Shown here: positions 51,683 through 60,694 of the stretch, in pieces
Position numbering within the stretch: position 1 is the first letter of the stretch
How the letters are laid out: every line of letters begins with the position of its first letter
DNA from: Azospirillum rugosum
Lineage (GTDB): Bacteria > Pseudomonadota > Alphaproteobacteria > Azospirillales > Azospirillaceae
DNA length: 64,000 nucleotides
Direction of reading: 5' to 3'
NCBI RefSeq assembly: GCF_017876155.1
Contig: NZ_JAGINP010000001.1
Span: 1-64,000, forward strand
Notes under the pieces: generated by a model
The model's input: only the letters and a program-made list of their open reading frames with translations
What the model was told of the DNA's origin: nothing
The model's database searches: none
Program-made: the position numbers and the translations under genes

Positions 51683-52654
51683 TCACGCCAGGGACTGGAT
51701 GTGATCCACGTAGCCGGTCAGGGCGGCAATGCCCTCGTCGGTCAGTTCCACGAACACGCGGCGGCCGTCCCGCTCGTCGGCGATCCGCCGCACGAGGCCG
51801 CGCTCGTTCAGCTCCGTAATGCGGCGGAGCGCCGTGGTTTGGGCGACCCCCGACGCCACGCACAGGGACGACACGGAAATGCGCCGGCCGCGGAGGTGGT
51901 TCGCCATCAGGTCTAGCAGCATGTCCCAGCAGGGATCCTCGAACAGCCCCTTGGGAAAGAACTTGTCGCGGGCGACGCGGGATTGCTGGAGGCCGCGCAG
52001 GATGTCCAGGCCGCTCTTGGCGTTTGCCGGACGGCTGGCCGGCTCCGCCAGCGGAATGGCGGCGGGCGGCTGCGGCAGGGCCACCGGCTGCCCCTCGCGC
52101 AGCGACCGGACCGCCGCGATGAGGGCGAGGCCGTGGCGGTAGGCCTCCTCCAGCGCGTCGGTGCGACGATGCTCGGGCACTGGAGGGCTTCCCGCGTCGT
52201 TGGCGGCGCCCTGGTGGAGCGTCAGGGCGCGGGCCAGGGCGCCGTGGAGTTGACTGCCGTCCGACGGGTCGCTGACGAAGTCGGCCACGCCGAGGTGGAT
52301 GGCGCGGACGACGTCCTGTGCCGCGGCCTCGGCCGAGACGATGACGAACTGGAGCGGACGGGCCACGCTGCGGCGCATCCGTTCGACCAGGGCGAGCCCG
52401 TCGAAATGCGGGCGGGCCAATTCGACGGCGACGATGCCGATGCTGGCGTCCGACTCAAGCGTGTCGAGCGCCGCGATCGCGTTATGCGTGACGTGGATGC
52501 GGTGGCCGTTGCGCTCAAACGCGTCGCGCATGCCGTCGCCGAGGTCGCGGTCGGCACAGGCGATCAGGATGGATGTCCCGGTGACGTTGAGGTCGGCGCT
52601 CGTCGGCACGGGGCGGACGGGCCACGCCAAGGGTCGCTCCATTTCGATCCGCAT
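51683..52654 (-). CDS. Pseudo-receiver regulator with MarR-like winged helix
   Basis: A 323-residue protein. Residues 27-145 fold like a response-regulator receiver (ILIACADRDLGDGMRDAFER; VIVSAEA), but the phospho-accepting Asp is Glu (Glu78 in VAVELARPHFDGL) and the conserved KP is DP (Asp129). It should not be phosphorylated in the normal way and may be constitutively active. The C-terminal winged helix (about 250-315) reads ISVSSLCVASGVAQTTALRR, then GLVRRIADERDGRRVFVELT. The ATG at 52654 gives the strand directly; a longer frame to 52741 starts with a hydrophobic non-homologous stretch. It is divergent from the sensor-MFS operon and may regulate it. Confidence 0.8.
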   Translation of the reverse strand: MRIEMERPLAWPVRPVPTSADLNVTGTSILIACADRDLGDGMRDAFERNGHRIHVTHNAIAALDTLESDASIGIVAVELARPHFDGLALVERMRRSVARPLQFVIVSAEAAAQDVVRAIHLGVADFVSDPSDGSQLHGALARALTLHQGAANDAGSPPVPEHRRTDALEEAYRHGLALIAAVRSLREGQPVALPQPPAAIPLAEPASRPANAKSGLDILRGLQQSRVARDKFFPKGLFEDPCWDMLLDLMANHLRGRRISVSSLCVASGVAQTTALRRITELNERGLVRRIADERDGRRVFVELTDEGIAALTGYVDHIQSLA

Positions 52655-53026
52655 CGAAGCCCTCCCCACCGGATTGCATGCATTCTGATCCAAAAGGAGT
52701 AACACGCAAAGCAAACCGAGGTGGATGCAATCATGGTCCAAAATAGATGCATCAAATAACCATATGCGCGATGCGGCGAAACCACGGCGGATATGACGAA
52801 GGTCGTAAACGTGTATTGCGCCGCTGACATCAAGCGTTACGGTCTGAGGTCATTTCATCGCGAGTAAACATAAAAGTTGTAACGAAATTCGAACATAATT
52901 TGGATTTCGGGGTTGTGCCGGTGCGGAGCCATGTCCGCCGGTTCCCGTCCAGTCTGGACCCGTCTCGGGACCGGCGCCCGCCGGGTTGCGCGTAAGGTAA
53001 GCGCGTCTCATCCCGGCCACAGACCA
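52655..53026. promoter_or_regulatory. AT-rich divergent promoter region
   Basis: A 372-base gap between the pseudo-receiver gene and the sensor-MFS operon, with visibly lower GC than its surroundings. An imperfect repeat, GCATTCTGATCCAAAA (about 52679-52694) and GCAATCATGGTCCAAAA (about 52725-52741), lies near the regulator start. It probably carries both promoters and an operator; no clear -35/-10 was fixed. Confidence 0.45.
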
Positions 53027-53818
53027 ATGCGCCTGACCCTTACGACCAAGATCATCTTGCTGCTGCAGGTTGCGCTGTGTTTCGCGCTGATCTCGACCGC
53101 GGCGCTGTCCTACCTGAAGATGGAGCGCATGGTGGAGGACACCGTGGCCTCCCGCTTCACCGTCGCCCTGCGCGGGCTGGCTGGGGAGGTGGAGGGGGCG
53201 GTGAGCCTCGGCGTGTCGTTGAATGCGCTGCGCAACCTCGACGCGCTGATCCAGCGCGCGCTGTCGCGGGACGACCGCATCACCGGCCTCGTCCTCTTCA
53301 ACGACGCGGGCGAGATCCTGGCGTCGGCCGGGCGCAACGCGCCGATCGGGACCATGCCCGCCGACTGGAAGGCCGCCTTCGCGCGCGACGGCCGGTCGGA
53401 GCGCGGCGCCAAGGTGACCAGCGGCGACTCCCAGGCCCTTCTGCTCGGCATCCGCAACGCCTTCGGCGGCGTGGCCGGGGGCATCGGGCTGACCTATTCG
53501 CTGAACGAGGTGCACGCGGGCATCCGCGGCACGATCCCGGAACTGGCGCTGTCCAGCGGCATCAACCTGGTCACCGGGCTGCTGATCACGATGGTCGCGG
53601 TCTGGCTGCTGCTGCGCCCGATCCAGCGCCTGCTGCGGGAGCTGACCGCCGCCGTCAACGCGCTGGGCCACGGGGAACCGCCGGAGATCACGCCGGAGAT
53701 GGCGGACTTCGCCCCCGACCTTCCGCAGTTCGCGGACCGCATCCTTCACTTGCAGCAACAGGAAACGGACGGGGCCGCCCACCGCCCGGCCCACTCCCCG
53801 GCGGAGAGCGTGCGATGA
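53027..53818 (+). CDS. Membrane-anchored periplasmic sensor protein without output domain (module 2, gene A)
   Basis: A 263-residue protein: TM 8-30, periplasmic Cache-like domain (ITGLVLFNDAGEILASAGRN), TM near 188-208, and a short HAMP-like cytoplasmic piece (RPIQRLLRELTAAVNAL). No enzymatic output domain. The ATG at 53027 begins just before the first TM; an upstream frame from 52913 is basic and non-homologous. It overlaps the next gene by four bases (ATGA). It matches in layout the protein at 33217-33975. Confidence 0.72.
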   Translation: MRLTLTTKIILLLQVALCFALISTAALSYLKMERMVEDTVASRFTVALRGLAGEVEGAVSLGVSLNALRNLDALIQRALSRDDRITGLVLFNDAGEILASAGRNAPIGTMPADWKAAFARDGRSERGAKVTSGDSQALLLGIRNAFGGVAGGIGLTYSLNEVHAGIRGTIPELALSSGINLVTGLLITMVAVWLLLRPIQRLLRELTAAVNALGHGEPPEITPEMADFAPDLPQFADRILHLQQQETDGAAHRPAHSPAESVR

Positions 53819-55794
53819 AACTGTCTTTCGTCCGGCGCCTGAACTGGATGCTGACGGGCGTGGTGTCCGTCCTCATGCTCGTCAGCCTCGCCGTCCAGAC
53901 CACCCACTTCAACAGCTTGTTCCGTCCCCTGATCGAGCCCGAACTGGCGCGTAAGGCGGAGGTGGTCGGCGCCTATGTGGTGGCGCAGATCGACCGCGCG
54001 GTCGACCTAGGCATCGCCGTGGACAAGCTGGTGGGGATGGACGAGCTGCTGGCCGACACGCTGGCCGCCAACCCCGACGTGAAGTACATCGGCCTGGAGA
54101 TCGGCGGGCGCCTCACCGCCTACGCCGGCGTGGACGCTGCCCGGTCGGGCGAGCGCCTGACGGCGGCGGAGACCGCTGCGGGCGCTGATGGGCCGTCCTT
54201 CATCGACACCGTGCTGCCGCTCGAAAGCGGTGGGGTGACCGTCGCGCGGCTGCATGTCGGGATGGGCGCCGGTTTCGTGCAGTCCGCCCTGAACGAGGTC
54301 GTCTACGACCTGGGTTCGGTGCTGATCGTCGCCATCCTGCTGAATGTGGAGATCCTGCTGCTGGTCGTCGGCAGCTCGGTCGCCGCCCCCTTGCGCCGCG
54401 TGTCGGCGGTGATCCGCCGGGTGGGCGAGGGGCATCTGGGCGTGCGCGTCGACCTGCGCAACCGCGACGAGGTCGGCGCGCTGGCCCGCGCCATCGACTG
54501 GGCGCTCGACAGCGTCCGCCATCGCGCCGACCTGTCCGGGACCGAGCCGGTCATGGCGAAGATCGGCATGATGCAGCGGGTGGTCGAGCTTCGCTTCGCG
54601 ATCTTCATCTTCTCCCTGGCGGAGGAGCTGACGCGCACCTTCCTGTCCGTCTACATCAAGTCGCTGTTCGAGCCGGTGCCCGGCCTGACCATGGAAATGG
54701 TCATCGGCGCGCCGATCGCGCTGTTCATGCTGCTGTGGGCGGTCAGCCAGCCCATCGCCGGCAGCGTGTCGGAGCGGCGGGGACGCCGCGCGGTGTTCCT
54801 GGCCGGCGCGCTGATGTCCTTCGCGGGGCTGGTCGGCTCCGGCCTCGCCACCGACCTGGTCCAGCTGATCGCCGCGCGTTGCCTGACCGCTATCGGCTAT
54901 GCCAGCGTGTTCATCTCGGCCCAGGGCTTCGTCATCGACGCCACCGACCCGAAGCAGCGCGCGCAGGCGGTGGCCATGTACGCCGGCGGCATCCTCAGCG
55001 CCGGCGTCTGCGGCCCGGCCATCGGCGGCGTGATCGCCGGGCAGGTCGGCTTCCGCACCACCTTCCTGATCTCCGCCGGTCTGGCACTGCTCGCCGCCTT
55101 CATGGCGTGGCGCGTGCTGCCCCGCGTGCCGGTGCCGAGGGAGCGGCTGGGCCGCGGCCTGCGCCTGGCCGACGCGGTGCTGTGCCTGCGCAACCCGCGC
55201 TTCGTCGGGCTGGCCGTCTTCAGCGCCGTGCCGGCGAAGCTGGGGCTGACCGCGCTGCTGTTCTTCCTGCTGCCTCTGGCGCTGGACGACCAGGGCGTCA
55301 GCCAGTCCTGGATCGGGCGCGTGCTGCTTCTCTATTGGCTGCTGATGATCTTCGTGTCGCCGATGGCCGCGAAGCTGTCGGACCGGTCGGGCCAGCGCAC
55401 GGCCTTCCTGGTGGCGGGCGGGCTGCTCGCCGCGGCGGCGGCCTATGTGCTGTCCGTCCCGGGCTCGCTCGCCACGGCGCTGGGCGGTGTGGCGACGCTG
55501 GGCCTCGCGCATGCCCTGCTGAACGCGCCGCAGCTCGCCATGCTGGCCGACGTCTGCGAGAAGGAGCGCGCCGTGCTCGGCGAGACGACGGTCATCGGCA
55601 TGTTCCGCTTGATCGAGCGGCTGGGCTCCGTCGTCGCCCCCTTCCTGGCCGGGCTGTTCCTGGCCCACTACGGCTACGCCGGCGCGCTGAGGGGCATCGG
55701 CATCGTCCTGGCGCTGTGCGTCGCCGTCCAGCTCGTTCTCGGCATGGCCTTCCGGCCGCCGCCGGCCGACCTTCCGCAGAGGACCCCCGCATGA
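53815..55794 (+). CDS. Cache-HAMP-MFS fusion (module 2, gene B)
   Basis: A 659-residue protein: TM 12-30, periplasmic Cache-like domain 35-160 (AVDLGIAVDKLVGMDELL; VKYIGLEIGGRLTAYAG), TM 165-190, HAMP 190-240 (APLRRVSAVIRRVGEGHLGV), then a complete MFS domain with about twelve helices and motif A SVSERRGRRAVFLAG (about residues 317-331). A periplasmic signal could therefore gate an exporter directly, with no kinase between. Fusions of this kind are rare to my knowledge. It overlaps the neighbours on both sides by four bases. Confidence 0.82.
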   Translation: MKLSFVRRLNWMLTGVVSVLMLVSLAVQTTHFNSLFRPLIEPELARKAEVVGAYVVAQIDRAVDLGIAVDKLVGMDELLADTLAANPDVKYIGLEIGGRLTAYAGVDAARSGERLTAAETAAGADGPSFIDTVLPLESGGVTVARLHVGMGAGFVQSALNEVVYDLGSVLIVAILLNVEILLLVVGSSVAAPLRRVSAVIRRVGEGHLGVRVDLRNRDEVGALARAIDWALDSVRHRADLSGTEPVMAKIGMMQRVVELRFAIFIFSLAEELTRTFLSVYIKSLFEPVPGLTMEMVIGAPIALFMLLWAVSQPIAGSVSERRGRRAVFLAGALMSFAGLVGSGLATDLVQLIAARCLTAIGYASVFISAQGFVIDATDPKQRAQAVAMYAGGILSAGVCGPAIGGVIAGQVGFRTTFLISAGLALLAAFMAWRVLPRVPVPRERLGRGLRLADAVLCLRNPRFVGLAVFSAVPAKLGLTALLFFLLPLALDDQGVSQSWIGRVLLLYWLLMIFVSPMAAKLSDRSGQRTAFLVAGGLLAAAAAYVLSVPGSLATALGGVATLGLAHALLNAPQLAMLADVCEKERAVLGETTVIGMFRLIERLGSVVAPFLAGLFLAHYGYAGALRGIGIVLALCVAVQLVLGMAFRPPPADLPQRTPA

Positions 55795-56822
55795 GCCTGT
55801 CCCGCCGCTCCGTCCTGGCCGGCGCCTCCGGTGCCCTGCTGGCCTCTGCCACGCCTGGCTTCGCCCAATCGATCAAGCCTGTCGCCGCCGGCAAGACCGC
55901 GCGCATCCTGGTGCTGACCCCGCGCAAGGACGTGGGCGACGTGCTGGGCTTCCGCGACTTCATCGGGTCGAGCGGCCTTGCCGCCACGGTGGACGTGCGC
56001 GAGGTTCCGCAGGCGTCGGCCCTGGCGGGGATGCTCCCGGAGATTCAGGCGGCCAAGCCCGACCTCGTGGTGACGGTCTTCACGCCGCTGACGCTGGCGG
56101 CGGTCGGGCGCTACGACGATCCGGACCCGTCGCGCTACCTGACGGACATCCCCGTGGTCTTCACCTCGGTCACCGACCCCGTCGCCTCGCGCATCGTTCG
56201 CGGGCTCGACCGCACGGGGCGCGCGGTGACCGGGACGCGGCACATCGCGCCGGTGGCGGTGCAGCTGAAGACGATGCTGTCCTACCGGCGCTGGAAGAAG
56301 ATCGCCGCGCTCTACAACCCCGGCGAGGACAACATGGTCGTCGCCGTGCGCGACCTGAAGGAGGAGGCGCAGCGCCAGGGGGTGGAGGTGCTGGACAGCG
56401 CCCTGCCGCGCGACGGTGCCGGCGCGCCCAATCCCGCTGCCATTCCGGACCTGATCGCCGACGCGGCGCGTGCCGGGGCGGAGCTGGTCTACATCGGGCC
56501 GGACACGCTGGTGGCGTCGAACAACAACGCGGTGGTGGCGGAGCAGGCGCTGGCCCAGAAGCTCGCCACCTTCTGCTCCACCGAGCTGCCGATCCGCCGG
56601 GCGAACCTGCTGATGGGGCTGGTCAGCCCGGCTGTGAACGTCGGCCGCTTCGCCGGGCTGAAGGCGGTGGAGATCCTGTCGGGCGCCAAGCCCGCCGACG
56701 CCGTCGCGGTCGAGACGCTGAACCGCTTCTCCCTTCTGCTGCGCATCGGGGCGGCCAAGCGGCTCGACCTCTACCCGCCGATGCGCCTTCTGAACATCGC
56801 CGAAATCGTGCAGGACGCCTGA
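55791..56822 (+). CDS. Tat-type ABC_sub_bind-family binding protein
   Basis: A 343-residue protein. The leader MSLSRRSVLAGASGALLASA has SRRSVL, a twin-arginine-type motif, and a cleavage site near GFAQS. The mature part is of the ABC_sub_bind (PF04392) type: PDLVVTVFTPLTLAAVGRYD, IPVVFTSVTDPVASRIV, KIAALYNPGED, ELVYIGPDTLVAS. No permease or ATPase genes accompany it, so it may present ligand to the two Cache sensors encoded just upstream. It overlaps the MFS stop (ATGA). Confidence 0.82.
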   Translation: MSLSRRSVLAGASGALLASATPGFAQSIKPVAAGKTARILVLTPRKDVGDVLGFRDFIGSSGLAATVDVREVPQASALAGMLPEIQAAKPDLVVTVFTPLTLAAVGRYDDPDPSRYLTDIPVVFTSVTDPVASRIVRGLDRTGRAVTGTRHIAPVAVQLKTMLSYRRWKKIAALYNPGEDNMVVAVRDLKEEAQRQGVEVLDSALPRDGAGAPNPAAIPDLIADAARAGAELVYIGPDTLVASNNNAVVAEQALAQKLATFCSTELPIRRANLLMGLVSPAVNVGRFAGLKAVEILSGAKPADAVAVETLNRFSLLLRIGAAKRLDLYPPMRLLNIAEIVQDA

Positions 56823-56823
56823 C

Positions 56824-57606
56824 ATGACGGTCCCCTTATCCCCCGACCAGACGGTCCACGCCGGCGTGCTGCGCGTCCGCCGGGGAGCTTCGGTATCCAT
56901 CCCCTACCGGCTGCGCTTCCTTGGTCCCGGCGATCTGCCGGCGCTGGAAGCGTTTCGAGGCTTCATCTTCGACCAGCTGCCGGACATCGACGCCTATTTC
57001 CCGGAAACGCCGGAGTTCGCCGGGCTGCACCTGGGCGAGCGCGGCGTGACCCTGGGGCTGGAGGCGGAAGGGCGCCTGATCGGCTGCGCCATCCTTGGCC
57101 TGCCGCAACCCGGCATGCCGGCCTTCGTGGAGGACCTGCCGCAGCCGCGCCCGGCCGTCACATCCACGGCCCATATGGCGAGCTGCATGATCCATCCCGA
57201 CTTCCGCGGCAACGGGCTGCAGCGGCTGCTGGTCGGCATGCGGACGTTCCATGCGCTGGGGGCGGGGCGGACTCAGCTGTTCTCGCGGGTGGCGCTGTCC
57301 AACCCGCTCAGCCTGTCCAACCTGCTGGCCGGCGGCTTCGTCGTGCGCCGCGTGCTGACCATGCACAGCGGTCGGCTGCGCTACCTGCTTCACCGCGACA
57401 TGGGGGCGCCGCCGCCCGCCTGGATCCCCGGAAGCGAGCGCGTCTTTACGATCCCCGAAGTTGATGAGCAACGGTCGGTGATCGAGGCCGGCTGGATCGG
57501 TGCCGCCGTGGACCTCTCCGGCCCCGTCCCGCTGGTGACCTACGCGCGGCCGGCGGTCGCGGCGGCGGCTGTCGCGGTCGCGCCCTGCGTGGAGGCGGTG
57601 TCGTGA
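56824..57606 (+). CDS. GNAT-family acetyltransferase
   Basis: A 260-residue protein. The GNAT core carries the acetyl-CoA binding motif IHPDFRGNGLQRLLVGM (about 123-139) after MASCM, and FSRVALSNPLSLSNLLAGGF corresponds to motif B. An N-terminal extension and a C-terminal Ala/Val-rich tail are unusual. The start lies one base after the previous stop. In an operon with an ATP-grasp ligase it may N-acylate an amino substrate or product; the substrate is unknown. Confidence 0.75.
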   Translation: MTVPLSPDQTVHAGVLRVRRGASVSIPYRLRFLGPGDLPALEAFRGFIFDQLPDIDAYFPETPEFAGLHLGERGVTLGLEAEGRLIGCAILGLPQPGMPAFVEDLPQPRPAVTSTAHMASCMIHPDFRGNGLQRLLVGMRTFHALGAGRTQLFSRVALSNPLSLSNLLAGGFVVRRVLTMHSGRLRYLLHRDMGAPPPAWIPGSERVFTIPEVDEQRSVIEAGWIGAAVDLSGPVPLVTYARPAVAAAAVAVAPCVEAVS

Positions 57607-58859
57607 AGACCGCCCCCCGAAAGACAGCCGTCATCGTTGACCCCTATTCGACCGGCATCCTGCTCGCACCAAGGCTGCGCGCGCGTGGGTACCAAGTGGT
57701 GGCGGTGCAGAGCCGTCCCGACCTCGCGCCCTCGCTGGTGCGCAGCTATCGGGCGGAGGATTTCGCCGGCCACATCGCCCACGACGGCGACCTTGCCGCC
57801 CTGACGGAGCGGTTGCGCCCGATGGACCCGGCCTTCGTGCTGCCGGGCAACGAGTCCGCGGTGGAACTGACCGACGCGCTGAGCGATGCGCTGGGCACGC
57901 CGGGCAACAGCCCGAAGCTGACTGCGGCGCGGCGCAACAAGTTCATGATGATCGAGCGGCTGGCCGCCGCCGGCCTGCTGACCGCGCGCCAGACCATGGC
58001 CGGCAGCGCGGCGGAGGCGGTGGAATGGGCCGCGCAGGCCGGCTGGCCCGTGGTGGCGAAGCCGCTGGCCAGCGCGTCCACCGACCATGTCTATTTCTGC
58101 TCCCGCCCGGCTGAGCTGCGGGCGGCGGCGGAGAGCATCCTGGGCAGCCGGGACTTCTGCGGCACGGCGAACGACCGGCTGCTGGTGCAGACCTACCTCG
58201 ACGGCGAAGAGTATGTCGTCAACACGGTCAGCCACGGCGGGCGCCATTACGTGTGCGACGTCCTGCATTCCGCCAAGCGGACGCTGAACGGCTCGCCCTT
58301 CGTCTACGACTATTACCGGCTGCTGCCGCCCGACGACGCGACCGCGCGGGCGCTGATGGTCTACATCCGGCGCGTGCTCGACGCGCTGGAGATCACCGAT
58401 GGCGCGGGGCACGCCGAGGTGCGCATGACCAGCCGCGGCCCGGCGCTGGTGGAGATCGCCGCGCGCGCCATGGGGCCGGCGGGGTCCACGACGGGCATCG
58501 CCGCGGGCACCGGGCACGATCAGGTCGACCTGCTGGTGGATGCCTTCGACGGCGCCGCCACGGTCGGCCCGCTGCTGGACGGCCACTACCGCTTCCAGGC
58601 CGAGGCGATGGTGCTCTACCTCCCGGTTCTCGGTTCGGGCCGGGTGGAGGAACTGCCGGATTTGGGCGTGCTCGACCGGCTGGAGAGCGTGCGCGGCCAT
58701 GCGCTGGTCCCGCAGGTCGGGGACGTGGTCGCGCCGACGCTCGACCTCACGCAGATCCTCGCGAAGGTCTACCTCGCCCACCCCGACCGGGCCGTGTTCG
58801 AACGCGACTGGGCGGCGATCCGGGCCATGGAGGACTCCCTCCAGCCCCGCCTGTCCTGA
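57603..58859 (+). CDS. ATP-grasp ligase, carboxylate-amine type
   Basis: A 418-residue protein of the ATP-grasp superfamily, similar in shape to L-amino-acid ligases. It has an N-terminal Rossmann-like domain (VIVDPYSTGILLAPRLRARG; FVLPGNESAVELTDALSDAL), then NKFMMIERLAAAGL, GWPVVAKPLASASTDHVYF, LDGEEYVVNTVSHGG, and the Mg site AEVRMTSRGPALVEIAARAMG. Such enzymes form amide bonds through an acyl phosphate. The GTG start at 57603 overlaps the GNAT stop. With the GNAT and the MFS it suggests synthesis and export of a small peptide-like compound. Confidence 0.8.
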   Translation: MKTAPRKTAVIVDPYSTGILLAPRLRARGYQVVAVQSRPDLAPSLVRSYRAEDFAGHIAHDGDLAALTERLRPMDPAFVLPGNESAVELTDALSDALGTPGNSPKLTAARRNKFMMIERLAAAGLLTARQTMAGSAAEAVEWAAQAGWPVVAKPLASASTDHVYFCSRPAELRAAAESILGSRDFCGTANDRLLVQTYLDGEEYVVNTVSHGGRHYVCDVLHSAKRTLNGSPFVYDYYRLLPPDDATARALMVYIRRVLDALEITDGAGHAEVRMTSRGPALVEIAARAMGPAGSTTGIAAGTGHDQVDLLVDAFDGAATVGPLLDGHYRFQAEAMVLYLPVLGSGRVEELPDLGVLDRLESVRGHALVPQVGDVVAPTLDLTQILAKVYLAHPDRAVFERDWAAIRAMEDSLQPRLS

Positions 58860-58913
58860 GGCCCACGCGCACCGACCCTCCTCGTCTCCCCCGCACAGGA
58901 AAGGACACAGACC

Positions 58914-59711
58914 ATGGCGCACATCGCCTTCGATCAGCGCTGGGACAAGGTCAAGAAGGAATTCGAGGCCATCACCGGCAAGCACAAGCCGAAGGAAAGC
59001 AAGGGCATCTTCAACGCCTTCGGCAGCTACACCGGCCTGTCGAAGTCGCTGAAGTCGTGCGAGACCGCCTATCAGCAGTGCGACCCCACCAACAGCACGG
59101 ACGCCAAGGCCGGCCAGAGCGCGGTGAAGGCCTACGGCGCCGCGTACAAGGACTTCGCGAAGGCGAAGAAGTCCTACGTCACGGTGTTGGAAAAGGCCAT
59201 CTACGACGAGTTCGTGAAGCGCGAGGAGAAGGAGGCCAAGTCGGCCTACGAGCGCGCGCTGAAGTTCCTGATGAAGGAGCTGGACGCCCTGGAATCGACC
59301 ATCGAGGCGTCGGTGGGCATGTACACCACCAAGTTCGACCAGGCCGCCAAGGACCAGTCGACCGAAGAGAAGATGCTGAAGAACTGGGAGAAGAACATCA
59401 ACGGCGCGCTCGCCCGCGCTGCCGCCGGTGTGGCGAAGGTCAAGGCCAAGCCGGTCCCGGAAACCTATAACGAACTGTTCCCGACGCTGGCGCGCGACAT
59501 CACCATGCAGCTGGTCTTCGCGCGCAAGATCGACAACCTGAAGGCCGAGCCGGACTTCTTCAAGAAGAAGCTCGACCCCTGGGCGAACCAGAGCGGCACC
59601 GGCCTGCCGGTCAAGGTGCCGGAGGACTACACCGCCAAGCAGATCATGGACCTGATGAAGGAGTTCTCCACGGTCTGCAAGGGCGTGGTCCAGCTGGTCA
59701 ACAGCCGCTGA
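58914..59711 (+). CDS. Lysine-rich helical cytoplasmic protein, unknown
   Basis: A 265-residue protein, rich in Lys, Ala and Glu, without signal peptide or membrane helix and almost wholly helical by eye (AKKSYVTVLEKAIYDEFVKR; LKFLMKELDALESTIEA). The pattern does not match a family I recognise. A strong ribosome site, AGGAAAGGA, precedes the ATG at 58914, so the protein may be abundant. Its lysine-rich, low-arginine composition differs from its neighbours. Last gene of the six-gene operon, closed by a hairpin. Confidence 0.7.
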   Translation: MAHIAFDQRWDKVKKEFEAITGKHKPKESKGIFNAFGSYTGLSKSLKSCETAYQQCDPTNSTDAKAGQSAVKAYGAAYKDFAKAKKSYVTVLEKAIYDEFVKREEKEAKSAYERALKFLMKELDALESTIEASVGMYTTKFDQAAKDQSTEEKMLKNWEKNINGALARAAAGVAKVKAKPVPETYNELFPTLARDITMQLVFARKIDNLKAEPDFFKKKLDPWANQSGTGLPVKVPEDYTAKQIMDLMKEFSTVCKGVVQLVNSR

Positions 59712-59723
59712 CCGGACGGTTGT

Positions 59724-59747
59724 CGGGGCCGGGATCCACCGGCCCCG
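59724..59747. terminator. Terminator between convergent operon end and SDR gene
   Basis: CGGGGCCGG/CCGGCCCCG, a 9-bp perfect stem with loop GATCCA, lies 12 bases after the stop of the helical-protein gene and 10 bases from the end of the convergent SDR gene, so it can serve both. Confidence 0.65.
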
Positions 59748-59757
59748 GGTGCCTTGA

Positions 59758-60588
59758 TCACTCCCCGTCGGGGAAGTCGGTGCTGAGCGTCAACTCTTCC
59801 CACGCGTTCATCTCGGCGATCACGGCGTCGAGCTTCGTGCGGGCGCGGCGCAGCGCGTCCGACCCGAGCAGGAGGTGCAGCGGCGGGTTGTCCGACCGCA
59901 CGGCCGCGAGGATCGCCTTTGCTGCGCGGTCGGGATCGCCCAGTTGCCGGCCGTCAGCGGCGTTGAAGGCGGCGGAGCTGCGCCCGACGCTGGCGGCGTA
60001 GGCCGAATCCTCGGACTCGCTCCAGCGGATCGAGGAGGCCGACAGGAAGTTGGTGCGGAAGGCGCCCGGCGCCACGGCCGTCACCTTGATGCCGAGGGGG
60101 GCGACCTCCGGTGCGAGGCTCGCCGACAGGCCCTCCAATGCGAATTTCACCGCGCAATACAGGCCGGAGCCGACGCCCGGCGCGCGCCCCGCGATGGAGG
60201 TGATGTTGACGATGTGCCCCGACCCCTGGGCGCGCAGATGGGGCAGTGCCGCCCGGATGATGCGGAAGGGGCTGAACAGGTCGACCGCGAACAGGCGCGC
60301 GACCTCGTCGTCGGTGGCCTTCTCGATCGCGCCGAGCAGGCCGTAGCCGGCGTTGTTGACCAGCACGTCGATCCGCCCCATCCGCGCGACGGCGTCATGG
60401 ACCGCCGCCTCGGCCGCGTCCCCGTCGGCGACGTCGAGCGTCGCGACGTGGAGCGTTCCGCGGCCGGTCGGAAGGTCGGGCGTTCCGCTGCGGACGGTGC
60501 CATAGACCGTGTCCCCTTCCGCCAGCGCCGCCTTGGCCAGCGCGTATCCCAGTCCCCGTGAAATGCCGGTGATGAACCATGTCGTCAT
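59758..60588 (-). CDS. Short-chain dehydrogenase/reductase
   Basis: A 276-residue classical SDR: TGISRGLGYALAKAAL cofactor motif (residues 7-22), NNAGYG, Ser in NITSIAG and YCAVKFALEG (YxxxK). The substrate is unknown. It is divergent from the LysR gene over 106 bases, the usual layout for a LysR regulator and its target. Confidence 0.87.
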   Translation of the reverse strand: MTTWFITGISRGLGYALAKAALAEGDTVYGTVRSGTPDLPTGRGTLHVATLDVADGDAAEAAVHDAVARMGRIDVLVNNAGYGLLGAIEKATDDEVARLFAVDLFSPFRIIRAALPHLRAQGSGHIVNITSIAGRAPGVGSGLYCAVKFALEGLSASLAPEVAPLGIKVTAVAPGAFRTNFLSASSIRWSESEDSAYAASVGRSSAAFNAADGRQLGDPDRAAKAILAAVRSDNPPLHLLLGSDALRRARTKLDAVIAEMNAWEELTLSTDFPDGE

Positions 60589-60694
60589 GCGGTGTCTCCT
60601 TTCGGGATGGAGATACGCCGGACACCTCAGGTTCAGAATGGGGCCGAAACTGACAGGGCTTGTAAGCTGTACTTAAAGATACCATCCTGCGGCG

